A DNA stretch of 36,062 bases from positions 1,919,669 through 1,955,730 of the forward strand of contig NZ_BBRJ01000002.1 of the NCBI RefSeq assembly GCF_002090095.1. Direction: 5' to 3'. Position numbers and translations under genes: made by a program. The stretch is from Demequina sp. NBRC 110053 (GTDB lineage: Bacteria > Actinomycetota > Actinomycetes > Actinomycetales > Demequinaceae). The notes beneath the pieces were generated by a model. The model did not search any database and was not told the DNA's origin. It was given only the letters and a program-made list of their open reading frames with translations. Every line of letters starts with the position of its first letter. The first letter of the stretch is position 1. Shown piece by piece: positions 17,201 to 26,365 of the stretch.

Positions 17201-17942
17201 GCAAGAAGACGTCAATGCCGTCGGGCGCCGTGACCTCGAGCTCGGCCTGGAACAGCCAGAGCTTCGGTGGGAGCTCGATCCCGGTGACCGCGATGTTGAG
17301 CAGCGCCGCCTCGATGACCCGGTGCCCTTCGTGGTCGAAGACCTCGATGTCGATCGCCACGTCGTCGTCGACCTCGCGCCTTACCGATTCGCCGTTGGAG
17401 ACCAGCGAGACATCGATCTCGGCGGTCGTCGCGAACGGCTTGCGGTCGTAGAAGGTCTGGGTCTTGCCCTGGTCATCCGCCTCCCGGCGCGAGGTGTATC
17501 TGCCCCACCGCGCGGTGAGCCGGAGCGTCCCCGTGCCAGCCGGCACCTGGAACCGCAGCCCCATGGACGACGGCGCGATGATCTTCGACTCCGGCCCGCG
17601 ATCCTCGTCGGGCTCGTGGGGCGTTGCCTCGCTGATGGACTCGTCCTCGTCGGAGGGCACTCCCTGGACCTCGTGCGCGACGGTGAGGTCCGTCACCGCG
17701 AGGGATTCGTCCGAGCGAACGTCGTCAAGCCCCGCCGAATCAGTTTCGGAAGGGGACGATGCGGGCATCGCGCCGCCGTCGAGAAGCGAGATCGGCGCGA
17801 GTGCGCCCGCGAGGTAGCGGGCGCGAGGCGTGCCGACGATGGTCTCGTCGGGCCCGTCCCACGGACCGACGAGGTCGCGGGCGATCAGGTCACCGAGCTC
17901 GTCGCGCACCTGCGCGGATGTAGTGGCAGGGGAGGCGTCCAC
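14241..17942 (-). CDS. drmA: DISARM helicase DrmA
   Basis: This 1233-residue superfamily 2 helicase has Walker A PTGGGKTEAYLGLAAF (from 481), Walker B/motif II as DELH (745-748), motif III-like IASTATV (787-793), motif V-like TSMLQVGVDVPRL (981-993) and motif VI QASSRVGRDG (1010-1019). Cysteines between motifs I and II (C606, C609, C632, C639, then C695, C710) look like zinc sites. The N-terminal ~470 residues are acidic and beta-rich. With DrmB it forms the DISARM effector core that binds and translocates on invading DNA. The GTG at 17942 shares one base with the drmMI TAG stop, and its own TGA overlaps the drmB GTG, so translation is tightly coupled. All helicase motifs appear intact. Confidence 0.95.
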   Translation of the reverse strand: MDASPATTSAQVRDELGDLIARDLVGPWDGPDETIVGTPRARYLAGALAPISLLDGGAMPASSPSETDSAGLDDVRSDESLAVTDLTVAHEVQGVPSDEDESISEATPHEPDEDRGPESKIIAPSSMGLRFQVPAGTGTLRLTARWGRYTSRREADDQGKTQTFYDRKPFATTAEIDVSLVSNGESVRREVDDDVAIDIEVFDHEGHRVIEAALLNIAVTGIELPPKLWLFQAELEVTAPDGIDVFLPARDAMVADRASRDPEVRRLDLLYRDHLEFAVGRTASVEWDVSADDPRRATAVRTTWLPTAEVPQTQAPAVPGAVLSMRALMDATPADLKAGLTPLVDGYATWLGEREVENAELPEWLQEQGRIGLEDGAFALTRLRTGLDLLVENSQAQKAFQFMNRTMRDQRLRSQVAAVRIEQKELSIAEAVAEVDARGDKAASWRAFQLAFILMQLPSVVDPTHVRRSTDFARAELLFFPTGGGKTEAYLGLAAFTFGIRRLQGKVETPEGLLDGGDGVAVLMRYTLRLLTSQQFLRATTLMCAAELVRREDPGTWGEAPFSIGLWVGSSVSPKRYSEAAKQVKDVRESDGNSAFGLTVLQFDHCPWCGTAINPRSNVEADNVEKRIRVYCGDRRGRCPFSAGGSAQVGLPVLTVDDEIYRHPPTFLLATVDKFARLAREGEAASLFGYVAKKCPRHGYKHLDTDSTVCGADSHNTTTANGRTYPRTQVAPIGRLRPPDLIIQDELHLITGALGTAVGLFEGAIDVLSSWELGAAGDAKAVKPLVIASTATVRKAAEQVQRLYAREVEVFPPQVLSVSDTFFSKEVSLDDAPGRRYLGVCLHGARLTLAEIRLSEILLLAGQKLFDEHGAAAEPYMTLVDYFSATRELAGMRRYLEDDVTTRVSNRDRASEYPRRRTPLKLGELTSRISSSEIGKTLTHLASPFEAESDTTVGRRAIGAKLQAGEKLPDRELPYDVVLATSMLQVGVDVPRLGLMMIVGQPKNTAEYIQASSRVGRDGAKPGLVVTLANRARPRDMAHYEQFEHYHDTFYANVEALSVTPFSEAALERGLTGLIVSAARVLESTQASAVSLSPDANAGAGRIVSRRAAIDALVDRLVARVAVAAGDEDANAATTMKSKLVLRLDKWTDQATALQGALTYVKKSLPQQHVTPLLVSPEDTLGEEGDRLFQVANSMREVQPEIDLLVSPFPGKLAEPPTAATPQWTFTAKKDAK

Positions 17943-20900
17943 TAGAACATTGCTCCTTCGGGCTTCGCGGTGTCGCCGAGGCTCTTGCCGCGCTTCGGCT
18001 TCTTGGCGGGTGCGGACTCGGCCTCAAGCTTCGCGCGACGGTGATTCTCCTCAAGGAGGCGGTCGAGAATCTCGACCCGCGCCGCCGGACTGACAGTCCA
18101 GCGCTCCATCTGGCGATATGTGTGGAAACCGTGGTCCAGTGGGATATCGGACCAGCCGTATGCCTCCATGACGGCGTTGTCGACCTGGACATGGCGCGAC
18201 CGAAGAAGGTCCATGTCCGAGTCGCCATGCAAATCCGCCGCGTTCAACATGTTGTAGAGAGGCGTGAGTGCGATGCCTCGCCGCGTCATGATTTCGTGCC
18301 GCTCACGGTCGAGCTGCGAGCCGGCCTCACGCATTCCACTTGTGTTCTGCGGGCGGGGCAGCGTCTCGAACACATCTGACGGTGTGTACCTGAGCCCTGC
18401 GCCGAGTGTGGACGAGTTTCGAATTGCCCATAGCTGGTGCGGCGCTGATGACAGGAATGCTAGGTCCGCAGGGTCATCGGTAGCGAAGACACAGACACCA
18501 TGGCTGAACACCTGTTCGCTCGGAACCATGCGTGGCATGACGGAGTTGCTCACGATCGTCATAGCCGCTACCTCCTCGAGTCCGTCGATGGCCTCGTAGA
18601 GCGCCACTGCTCGTCGCTCAAACTGCCACCAGATCTCTTGTTGGCGCGGTTTGTTCGTCAGCCCGCGGCGATACGGCTCGACATGCTCGCGAATGTGAGC
18701 GTAAGCCGCCGTGGCTCCCCTCGCCGCCGATTCCGGAAGGTTGCCGAAGTCAATGACCCACTCTTGCGCCTCTGTTGGCACTTGCTGACTGAGCGCCTCG
18801 CCTGTCATATAGCGTTTGACGAACACCTGGGAGGTTGGATCGTGGCGCATGGCCGATGCGTCGGCCTCATCTTCGAGCACGAACCCAGCGCCATTGAGGT
18901 ATGAACCGACAAACGCAAGGGCTGCGGACTGCGCGAGACGGATCGGCATTCCCGATACGCGGCCCGCGGGCTCTAGCTGGGTAGTAATTGCGTGCGCGAC
19001 GATTCCATCGATGTTCACTCGCGCAAGAATGGGCTTCGGGGTAATCCATATCGCCGCATAGTCGAGCGAAGCACTTGCGGCAGGCCAGGGCTTGCTTCGA
19101 ATCCCCCGGTAGATGCTCCACGGCCCGACTGTCAACTGGTCCAGCGAGACTTCGCGCGTGTCACCCTGGCTGATGGTGTTCGTGGTCACCAGACCGATCG
19201 TCGAATCGGGCCGCGCGAGCTGGCCAGCCCGCAGCACAAAGTACGAAACAAGGTCTGCGTGGCCCTTCCTTCCACCGCCAACCACCGCGGCGACATATTC
19301 GCGGAAGGGCGCTCCAAACGCGGGCGACATCTTCTTGCCGCCCAAGAAGGGCGGGTTGCCGATGACGGCATCGAAGCCGCCGTGCGTGTGAATCACATCC
19401 GGAGCCTCAAGGATCCAGTGCAGCGGCTTCCAGCGCGCTTCGCCGGTGTCGACGGTCGGCGTGAGGCCGCGGTCGATGATCGCATCGAGCTTCGATCGAT
19501 CGGGCTCGATGGCGTCGCCCTCCGGATAGGCGGTGCGAAGAGCATCGGCAAGCATGACGAACTTGTCATCGAGCTTGGCGCCCGGCTTACCGCCCTCCAT
19601 GAGCCCAGCGGCGATGATGCCATTGGCGACGTCGCGCAGCTTCGCGGTGACCTGCTCGGCTTGCGTTAGGAGCGCCTGCTTCGCCTTGGTCGACCGCATG
19701 CGATCCGCATCGTCAACCTGGCCCGACGAGAGCTCCCGCCGGATGCGTGCCGCATCGTCCAGATCCCTGTCCACGTCGAGCTGCAGGATCGATCCCTGAC
19801 GTCGTCGCTCGGGGTAGATGTGCTGGGCGCGCAGCTGCGCCTCGGTCGTGACGCCGAGGAGCGAGTTCCCGTGAAACACGCGGTCGTCGACGAACGAGAA
19901 CGGCTTTCCCGGGTCCATCGAGATGAGCCAAAGCGAGAGCTTGCACATCTCGACGGCCATGCCGTTGATGTCGGCGCCGTATAGGCAGCGTGCGACCACC
20001 TCGCGCACGGCCCAGCGCTTGAGATCGGACTCGCTGTCGACGACGAGGCCTTCGTTCGCGCGCGCCTCGATCAGCCGATCGGCGAGGTATCTGGCGGCGG
20101 CGACAAGGAACGCGCCGGATCCTGCGGCGATGTCGGCGATCTTGAGGTCGAGGATTTCGGCCGACGACTTGAGCTTCCACTCACTGATGTTCTCAGTGTC
20201 GAGAGGACCGGGGGAGTAGACGAGGGGCTGCAGCGCGTGCAGCACCACCTGCTCCGCGAGTGATCGGGGCGTGTAGTGGGTGCCGGTGTTTGCGCGCTGC
20301 GGCGACTCGGTCATCACGAGGCCACCGGCGGGAACCACGTACGGGAAACCGCGTAGGTCGTTGCGGATGAGACCGTGGAACGGCTGAAGTCGGCCCGCGA
20401 GCTCATCGTCGCCGAGGAGGGCGTGCCTCAGGCGCGTGCGCGCATCGGCCGCCGCATCCGCATCGTCCGCCGCGTACGCTTTGGCGATCTGGTTCGCCGT
20501 ATTGGGCTTCGACTGCTCCTGGGTCTTCTTCAGGTGCTCGACCAGGCTCTTCGCGAAGTCGGCGGGGGCGGCGGCGTCGGCCGCGATCTCCTCAAGCTCG
20601 GCAAGCGCGATCTCGGGCTCAAACCCCGCCTTGCCCTGCAGGCCGACGGTGACCTCCGGCACGTACGCGGCGGAGTAGCCGAGCAGGCCCTCGTACACGT
20701 AGCCGATCTGCTCGACGTCGAGGTCGCGGAACGACAGCTGCATCGCGCCGTCCTCGATGGTCTGCACGGCACGCAGGACCGCGAGCATGGCTCGGTCCGT
20801 GAGTCGCACGCGGAGCTGCCCTCGTGAATCGGTCGCGTGGAGCCAGGGGAACCGGGCCGGATCGAAGAGGGACCCGCCATAGGCCGGCATCCGCATGTCC

Positions 20901-21943
20901 TGGAACGACGCCCCGCCGAAGACGGCGTTGCTCGCCGCGAGCAGCCGATGCCAGGTCTCCCAGGAGTGGTCGAGAGCCTCGACCGAGGTCGATGTCGCCT
21001 CGCGCTGGAGTGCCTCGCGGACGGTCGAGATCGAGTAGGACGATCGGAAGAGCTCGTGTTCGGGCAGCAGGCCACGCTCCTCGGCGAAGAGGAGGAAGAC
21101 GATGCGCATGAGGACTGTGACCGCACCCTCGTAGGCCGCCTTCGGGTCCTCGGGGAGCGGAGACGGCTCGCCCTGGGCGAGCGCACGCAGGTGCGTGTCG
21201 GACATCGATTGCAGCACGAGCTCGACGGCGCGGCGCACCTGGTCGCCGAGCGCCTCGGTGATCTCCTCGGCGCTCGCGACGCTCTTCTCGAACAGGAGCG
21301 GAAGTCGCTTCTCGGGCGCGCCGCCGGCGATCGAGGCGTAGCTCGCGAGGGCGAGGAACGCGTCGCGGCTCGGCCGCTCCTCCCGCCACAGGAGTGCGTC
21401 CCACACGCCGCTCGCGGCCGTGGCGTCCTTGGTTGCGGACACAAGCGCCCACCAGCGGCCGTCGGTGACGATGCCGATGCTCACGCCCGTCTCGCGGAGC
21501 AACACTGCCATGCGGTCGATGGCGTTCGCCGACCAGCCGTCGGTGCCGGTGGATCGCAGGTCCTCGGTGCGGTCAACGACGGTGACCAGCGCCGCCGGTC
21601 CGTTGTCGCCGGCCAGGGCCGCCCACGGTCGAACAGTTACCGCGCCGTTGGGTGACTCGGCGGCCAGACCCTCGGGCGAGAGGGCCAGGTCGTCCGACCA
21701 GTCGAGCAGGGTGCGGAGGACCGCCTCGACCCATCGGTCGCGCGCGGCAGTGTACGTGTCCGTGCTCGACGACCATGCGGCGGTCCACCGGGTGAACTCG
21801 TCCACGAAGGTCGCGTTGACATCATCCGTGGTCGCGTCGGGCTTCGGGAGCCCGGAGGGATGGAACGACTTGAGGGCTGCCTTCGACAGGAAGGGCCCGT
21901 CGCTGTCGATCAGAGACAGCCACTCCCACGGATCAACGGGCAC
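17942..21943 (-). CDS. drmMI: DISARM N6-adenine DNA methyltransferase DrmMI
   Basis: At 1333 residues this is a large gamma-type N6-adenine methyltransferase of the PglX/type IIG style. GTHYTPRSLAEQVV (554-567) precedes SAM motif I, DIAAGSGAFLVAA (604-616); motif IV is NPPF (863-866) in FDAVIGNPPFLGGKK; target recognition lies C-terminal. The N-terminal ~200 residues resemble the restriction-domain position of type IIG enzymes (GIVTDGRWWALV), but I see no PD-(D/E)xK residues, so it should methylate only. In DISARM this methylase marks self DNA. The GTG at 21943 overlaps the end of drmD by 11 bp and its stop overlaps drmA by 1. The part encoding roughly residues 880-1250 (about 18200-19300) is visibly less GC-rich than the rest, suggesting an exchanged recognition domain. 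Confidence 0.92.
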   Translation of the reverse strand: MPVDPWEWLSLIDSDGPFLSKAALKSFHPSGLPKPDATTDDVNATFVDEFTRWTAAWSSSTDTYTAARDRWVEAVLRTLLDWSDDLALSPEGLAAESPNGAVTVRPWAALAGDNGPAALVTVVDRTEDLRSTGTDGWSANAIDRMAVLLRETGVSIGIVTDGRWWALVSATKDATAASGVWDALLWREERPSRDAFLALASYASIAGGAPEKRLPLLFEKSVASAEEITEALGDQVRRAVELVLQSMSDTHLRALAQGEPSPLPEDPKAAYEGAVTVLMRIVFLLFAEERGLLPEHELFRSSYSISTVREALQREATSTSVEALDHSWETWHRLLAASNAVFGGASFQDMRMPAYGGSLFDPARFPWLHATDSRGQLRVRLTDRAMLAVLRAVQTIEDGAMQLSFRDLDVEQIGYVYEGLLGYSAAYVPEVTVGLQGKAGFEPEIALAELEEIAADAAAPADFAKSLVEHLKKTQEQSKPNTANQIAKAYAADDADAAADARTRLRHALLGDDELAGRLQPFHGLIRNDLRGFPYVVPAGGLVMTESPQRANTGTHYTPRSLAEQVVLHALQPLVYSPGPLDTENISEWKLKSSAEILDLKIADIAAGSGAFLVAAARYLADRLIEARANEGLVVDSESDLKRWAVREVVARCLYGADINGMAVEMCKLSLWLISMDPGKPFSFVDDRVFHGNSLLGVTTEAQLRAQHIYPERRRQGSILQLDVDRDLDDAARIRRELSSGQVDDADRMRSTKAKQALLTQAEQVTAKLRDVANGIIAAGLMEGGKPGAKLDDKFVMLADALRTAYPEGDAIEPDRSKLDAIIDRGLTPTVDTGEARWKPLHWILEAPDVIHTHGGFDAVIGNPPFLGGKKMSPAFGAPFREYVAAVVGGGRKGHADLVSYFVLRAGQLARPDSTIGLVTTNTISQGDTREVSLDQLTVGPWSIYRGIRSKPWPAASASLDYAAIWITPKPILARVNIDGIVAHAITTQLEPAGRVSGMPIRLAQSAALAFVGSYLNGAGFVLEDEADASAMRHDPTSQVFVKRYMTGEALSQQVPTEAQEWVIDFGNLPESAARGATAAYAHIREHVEPYRRGLTNKPRQQEIWWQFERRAVALYEAIDGLEEVAAMTIVSNSVMPRMVPSEQVFSHGVCVFATDDPADLAFLSSAPHQLWAIRNSSTLGAGLRYTPSDVFETLPRPQNTSGMREAGSQLDRERHEIMTRRGIALTPLYNMLNAADLHGDSDMDLLRSRHVQVDNAVMEAYGWSDIPLDHGFHTYRQMERWTVSPAARVEILDRLLEENHRRAKLEAESAPAKKPKRGKSLGDTAKPEGAMF

Positions 21944-24900
21944 CGGCGGCCTCCAGCTTCTCGGCGTCTTCAGGGGTCAGGGCGAACACGAGCGCGGCGA
22001 CGAAGGTGTGCGCCTTCACGTCGCGGTAGCGACGGTCGACGGCGTCGCGTTCGACATGAAGTTCATCAGCGAGGTGTGACAATCGGGTCCGGACGCGTGC
22101 GAGATCGCGCTCACGCTGCTGCTTCTCCTCCGGAAGCTGGAACAGCAGCTCCTCGCCTACCTCGCGCGCCTGCTCGGCTGCAGCGAGCGTGCCCTCAAGG
22201 GTCGATCGGAAGCGCGTGAAGATCTCTTCGACCGCAGAGAGATCCGCACCGCGGCGTGCAGTGAGGTCCGCGTCCACGTCTGCCTGGAGCCGCTCGGCTC
22301 GCCGGTTGATGGCCGTGATGACGCGGCTGCGGATGCCGTCGGTGTCGCCGGCCTGCGTGGTCCAGTCCGCCGCGAGGTTTGCGAGCACCCGTGACCCCGG
22401 CTGCGTCAGCCGGGCGCCATCGAGCGCTGACGCGAGAAGCGCCTCGGCGGTCTCCATGCCGAGCTCCTGACGGCGCGACAGGCGCGTGCCCGCGAGGAAG
22501 ACCTCCTCGTGCAGGCGTGTGCCGCCCTCGCCGACGAGGACGAGGCGCGCGACTCCCGCGGCGAACGACTGGTCGAGGCCGTCAACGACGACGGCGCTGA
22601 CACCACGGATCTGGTCGGTGCGTGTCCACACCTGGCCACGCAACTCACGCGCGGCGCGCTGGATCAGGGGGTGGCCGAGGTGCGCGTAGACCACGTCGGT
22701 CTGGTGTCGAGCGCGCTGCTCGTCGAACGTGATGGGGCGAAGGACTCCCGGTGCGAGGCGCGTGTCGAGACCTGCGAGCGCGGGAACCCAGGTCTTCGAG
22801 AGCCCCGACGGCACCTCGAACAGGCGGGCCTCCTCGCGGGGGTCGTAGACCTCGACGAGCTGCGGCTGTCCGGAGACGCGGAGCCCCTGCTCGAAGACGC
22901 GGAGCAGGTTGCCCTCATGGAGGTGCATCCTGTCCCGCGAGTCCTTGAGGCGCTCGGCAAGGCGGGTGAGGTTGCGCCCCAGGGTGTGTTCCGCCTGGAG
23001 GACGCGGTTGATGACCTGACCGCCTGCATCGGCCTGCGACTTGCGCGCGGGTCCCTCGCCGAACCCAAGCTCGCGCTGGAGGTCGGGCGCGATGATCTCG
23101 TTCGCGGAGACACCATCGTGCTCAGAGTTCGCGATCTTGCTCGCGAGCCGCGCGAGCAGGTCATTGTCCTTCGCGTAGTCGGTGGTGTTGTCCTTGCTGG
23201 CGCGCGGGTGCCACACCAGCGGAGTCTCCTCCTGCCCGTAGCGGTCGATGCGGCCGATGCGCTGCTCGAGCCGGTTCGGGTTGAACGGGATGTCGAAGCT
23301 CACCAGGCGGTGGCAATAGGTCTGGAGGTCGATGCCCTCACCTGCGGCGTCGGTCGCCAAGAGGATGCGGACGGGCTCATCGCGCGGGGGAGCGGTGAAG
23401 CGTGCGCGGATCTCCTCGCGCGTCTCGGCGTCGGTCGAGCCGTCGATGATCGCCAGGCGGTCGCCACCGAGCCCACGCGACTGGAGCACGTCGCGCAGCC
23501 ACTCCAACGTGGTGACGTACTCGGTGAACACGACGATCCGTTCGTTACCCCAGCCGAAGCCCGGGATGTGGAGCTCACCCTCGATCAAGTTGAGGAGCGA
23601 GTCGAGCTTCGAGTCGGGCTGGCCGTCGTATCCGTTGCCCCATGCGATGAGCTCTTCGAGGTCGGAGATGTCCTCGTTGGTCAGCGCGACTTGGGCTCGC
23701 TTCGCGCTGCGAAGCGCCTCGAACTCGGGCTGCTCCTCGCGGCCCTCTTCCTCGTCGGAGGCCTCGTCGCCCAGCACATCGTCATAGTCGGGAAGCTGGA
23801 CGTCCGCGTCGCCGCGCGCCTTGAGGTAGGCGGCTGCCGTCGCGGCGAAGGCTACGGGCGAGGAGAAGAAGCGCTTTTTGAGGATCACCGTGGCGAGGTC
23901 GAGCGCGCGCTTGCCGCGCTCCTGCTGGACCGCGCCGTTGCGGCGGCGCGTGAACGCGATCAGGCGCTCGTAGGCTTCCGACTCGTCGGCGGAGGGATCG
24001 AACCACAGGGGCTTGACCTCACGGAGCCGGAAGCCCTCGTCGGGCAGGTCGCGCTTGAGGCGGCGCACCGCCACCTGCTTGAGGGCCTGCTCGTCGAGGT
24101 CGGCGCCGCGGGCGAAGCGCTGCGGGTCGATCATCTCAAGCAGCGCGGTGAAGGACTCCGTGTAGCCGTTGTGCGGGGTCGCGCTGAGGAACAGGCGGTG
24201 CTCGCACAGCTCGGCGAGTCGGCGGACCGCAATGGTGCGCTGGCTGTCGACGGCGTATCGCGCCTTGTCGGCGCCTGCGCGGCTCGGCGTCGCGGGGGCG
24301 ACGTGGTGCGCCTCGTCGACCACGAGGATGTCGAACGCACGGCGCTCGGCGGTGCGCGCATCGTTCACGCTCGCGTAGACCTCCTCGAGCAAGCGCTCGG
24401 CGCGAGGGGAGGGCAGCCACGACATCGACACGATGACGCGCGGGTAGACGCGGAAGGGGTTGGCGTGCACGCCGAAGGTGCGGCGGAACGTCTTCATTGT
24501 CTCGGAGTTGACGATCTCGAAGTGGAGGCCGAACTTGTCGCGCAGTTCCTCTTGCCACTTGATCACAAGACCGGCGGGGCAGAGGACGATGGACGAGCGG
24601 GCGCGGTGGCGCAGGAGGAGCTCCTGGATGACGAGGCCTGCCTCGATGGTCTTGCCGAGGCCCACGTCGTCGGCGAGGAGTATGTTCGCGCGGGGGGAGT
24701 CGATCGCGCGGCGGAGGGGCTCAAGCTGGTAGGCCTCGACGGAGGCGCTGCTGCGGAACGGCGCCTGCAGCGTCTTGGGGTCGGCGCTGGTGAGCGCGCC
24801 CCAGCGCAGGGCGTCGACGTAAGCGGCGAAGGTGGTGGGGTCGTCGAACTGGTCGGCCTGTAGCTCGGTCGGGAGTCCCTGCTCGTGGATGACGCTCCGG

Positions 24901-25199
24901 CCCGGCTCGAGTTCCCAGATGACGGAGAGCTCGCGGCCGTAGTGGTCCTCCTCGACCGACTGCATCGTCACCGCGTGCTGGAGCTCGGCGCGGCCGTCGT
25001 CGGCGCTGCTGCGGGGCAGCGACTGTGCCGTCACGTCGGTCACCGTCCATCGTGCGCCGCGCACGTTGACCAGGCTGCCGATCTCAGGCACTTCGTTGGT
25101 GCGCGTGGTTGCGTCATCCGTCGCGATCGAACTCGTCGTCAAGTTCCTTGCCCCCAGTTCTTCACTTCGCCAGTCTGCCCGGTCGGTGCACTGAGTCAA
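21933..25199 (-). CDS. drmD: DISARM SNF2-family helicase DrmD
   Basis: The 1088-residue protein is an SNF2/RapA-like helicase: motif I DDVGLGKTIEAGLV (177-190), motif II DEAH (295-298), motif III LFLSATPHNGYTESF (337-350), motif V DAAGEGIDLQ (617-626) and motif VI QRIGRIDRYGQ (646-656). An acidic insert (GDEASDEEEGREE) sits near 477-489, and the C-terminal third is helical with a coiled-coil-like stretch. DrmD with DrmMI defines class 1 DISARM. The frame begins at TTG 25199, whose TTGA overlaps the drmMII stop. A second TTG at 25142, behind GGGGGCAAGG, is an equally plausible start and would shorten the protein by 19 unconserved residues. The gene overlaps drmMI by 11 bp. Confidence 0.93.
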   Translation of the reverse strand: MTQCTDRADWRSEELGARNLTTSSIATDDATTRTNEVPEIGSLVNVRGARWTVTDVTAQSLPRSSADDGRAELQHAVTMQSVEEDHYGRELSVIWELEPGRSVIHEQGLPTELQADQFDDPTTFAAYVDALRWGALTSADPKTLQAPFRSSASVEAYQLEPLRRAIDSPRANILLADDVGLGKTIEAGLVIQELLLRHRARSSIVLCPAGLVIKWQEELRDKFGLHFEIVNSETMKTFRRTFGVHANPFRVYPRVIVSMSWLPSPRAERLLEEVYASVNDARTAERRAFDILVVDEAHHVAPATPSRAGADKARYAVDSQRTIAVRRLAELCEHRLFLSATPHNGYTESFTALLEMIDPQRFARGADLDEQALKQVAVRRLKRDLPDEGFRLREVKPLWFDPSADESEAYERLIAFTRRRNGAVQQERGKRALDLATVILKKRFFSSPVAFAATAAAYLKARGDADVQLPDYDDVLGDEASDEEEGREEQPEFEALRSAKRAQVALTNEDISDLEELIAWGNGYDGQPDSKLDSLLNLIEGELHIPGFGWGNERIVVFTEYVTTLEWLRDVLQSRGLGGDRLAIIDGSTDAETREEIRARFTAPPRDEPVRILLATDAAGEGIDLQTYCHRLVSFDIPFNPNRLEQRIGRIDRYGQEETPLVWHPRASKDNTTDYAKDNDLLARLASKIANSEHDGVSANEIIAPDLQRELGFGEGPARKSQADAGGQVINRVLQAEHTLGRNLTRLAERLKDSRDRMHLHEGNLLRVFEQGLRVSGQPQLVEVYDPREEARLFEVPSGLSKTWVPALAGLDTRLAPGVLRPITFDEQRARHQTDVVYAHLGHPLIQRAARELRGQVWTRTDQIRGVSAVVVDGLDQSFAAGVARLVLVGEGGTRLHEEVFLAGTRLSRRQELGMETAEALLASALDGARLTQPGSRVLANLAADWTTQAGDTDGIRSRVITAINRRAERLQADVDADLTARRGADLSAVEEIFTRFRSTLEGTLAAAEQAREVGEELLFQLPEEKQQRERDLARVRTRLSHLADELHVERDAVDRRYRDVKAHTFVAALVFALTPEDAEKLEAAGAR

Positions 25200-26365
25200 C
25201 CGGACGCGACGGCCTGTGTCTGCCCTTGGTCATGTGCGTTGGCCGTTTCCGCCAGGTATGTCTCGAAAATCGCCGCCGTGAGCGCTGGCGGAACAGCGTT
25301 GCCGATCATCGTCGCCAGTGCGCCGCGCGTCGGGCACGGGGAGAAGTCAAAGTAGTCGGGAAAGCCCTGGATGCGCGCCGCCTCGTGCGCGGTGAGCGCG
25401 CGGAGGCGCTCGGGGTGCATGTAGCGGCCCTGGCCGATACTCCCGAAGCCGCTCGTGATCGTCTGCGCCGGCTCGTCCCAGCGCAGGCGTCCGTACATCG
25501 ACTTGTACGAGTGCGCGCCCTGATGGCACGTGGGGCGCAGCGCGTTCGGAAGGTCGTAGAGGTCGTTGTCGAGGAGGTACCGCATTCGCTCTTCGTTAAC
25601 GGCCTGTGCCTTCGGAGCGCGGTCGAGCGGGTTCGCCTCGTCGGCCTCGACGAGGTCGCCGATGGCCCAGTGGAGGTCGCGGCGCGGGAACTGGGGGAGC
25701 GCATCGAAGACCTCGGTTGGAGTGGTGGCGTCGTCGCGGTGAATCGCGAGGAGGATGTGACGGCGGCGCGTCTGTGCGACACCGAGCTTGTCGAGCTCGA
25801 CCACCGTGTGTTTGACGGCGTAGCCAAGCGTTGTCAGGTGCTTCCGTGCGCGATCGACCACGCCTTCGCCGTCGTGCCGGTCGTTGAGGACGGCTGGCAC
25901 GTTCTCGATGAGGACGACGCGAGGATTCAGGATCTCGGCTGCGCGAACCACGCGGAGGTAGAGGGCGTTCTTGCCGTCGACGCGGCGCGTGTGGTTGTTG
26001 AGGTTGCTGTGGCCCTGGCAGGGCGGGCCTCCGAGCAAGACGTCGACGGCGCCGACATCGGTGGCGGTGCGTTTCTCCACGAGAGTCGGGGAGGCCCCGA
26101 GCTCACCGTCGAAGAATTGCTCGACCGGCGCAGACTCCACGCGATCGGCGAAGCGGAAGTTCTCGCTGTAGACGCTAGTTGCGAGCGGCTCGAAGTCGAC
26201 AGCCAGGGGGATCTCAAGTCGCAGGTCTCTGGTGGCCGATGCTTGGAAGAGGCCGAGCGTGAGGCCACCACAACCTGCGAACAGATCCACGGCCCGGATC
26301 GCGGCCGCGCTCGCTCCAGGGCGGGGACGTCGCTCGCTGCGAAGCGGGTGCTGTGGCGCGCTCAT
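25196..26365 (-). CDS. drmMII: DNA (cytosine-5) methyltransferase, DrmMII-like
   Basis: The 389-residue protein has every main C5-methyltransferase motif in the usual order: I VDLFAGCGGLTLG (26-38), IV GGPPCQGHS with catalytic Cys116, VI ENVP (154-157), VIII QTRRRHILLA (198-207), IX-like LTAHEAARIQGFPD (324-337) and X IGNAVPP (354-360). The variable region is short, about 90 residues, so it probably recognises a short site. Its stop overlaps the drmD start by 4 bp, so it is the first gene of the coupled drm operon. Cytosine methylases of this kind (DrmMII) are normally the self-marking enzyme of class 2 DISARM, whereas the rest of this operon is class 1. No ribosome site is evident; a TAGAGT box lies 9 bases before the ATG. 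Confidence 0.9.
   Translation of the reverse strand: MSAPQHPLRSERRPRPGASAAAIRAVDLFAGCGGLTLGLFQASATRDLRLEIPLAVDFEPLATSVYSENFRFADRVESAPVEQFFDGELGASPTLVEKRTATDVGAVDVLLGGPPCQGHSNLNNHTRRVDGKNALYLRVVRAAEILNPRVVLIENVPAVLNDRHDGEGVVDRARKHLTTLGYAVKHTVVELDKLGVAQTRRRHILLAIHRDDATTPTEVFDALPQFPRRDLHWAIGDLVEADEANPLDRAPKAQAVNEERMRYLLDNDLYDLPNALRPTCHQGAHSYKSMYGRLRWDEPAQTITSGFGSIGQGRYMHPERLRALTAHEAARIQGFPDYFDFSPCPTRGALATMIGNAVPPALTAAIFETYLAETANAHDQGQTQAVASG

Noticed and set aside
15414..17945. 843-codon plus-strand frame
   Set aside because: Antisense to drmA, low-complexity composition, no motif.
17942..21943. Nuclease domain in the N-terminus of drmMI, making it a type IIG restriction enzyme
   Set aside because: The position and the GIVTDGRWWALV block are reminiscent, but no PD-(D/E)xK catalytic set is visible, and the DISARM context explains a methylase only.
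22509..24863. 784-codon plus-strand frame
   Set aside because: Antisense to drmD; drmD has intact helicase motifs and this frame has none.
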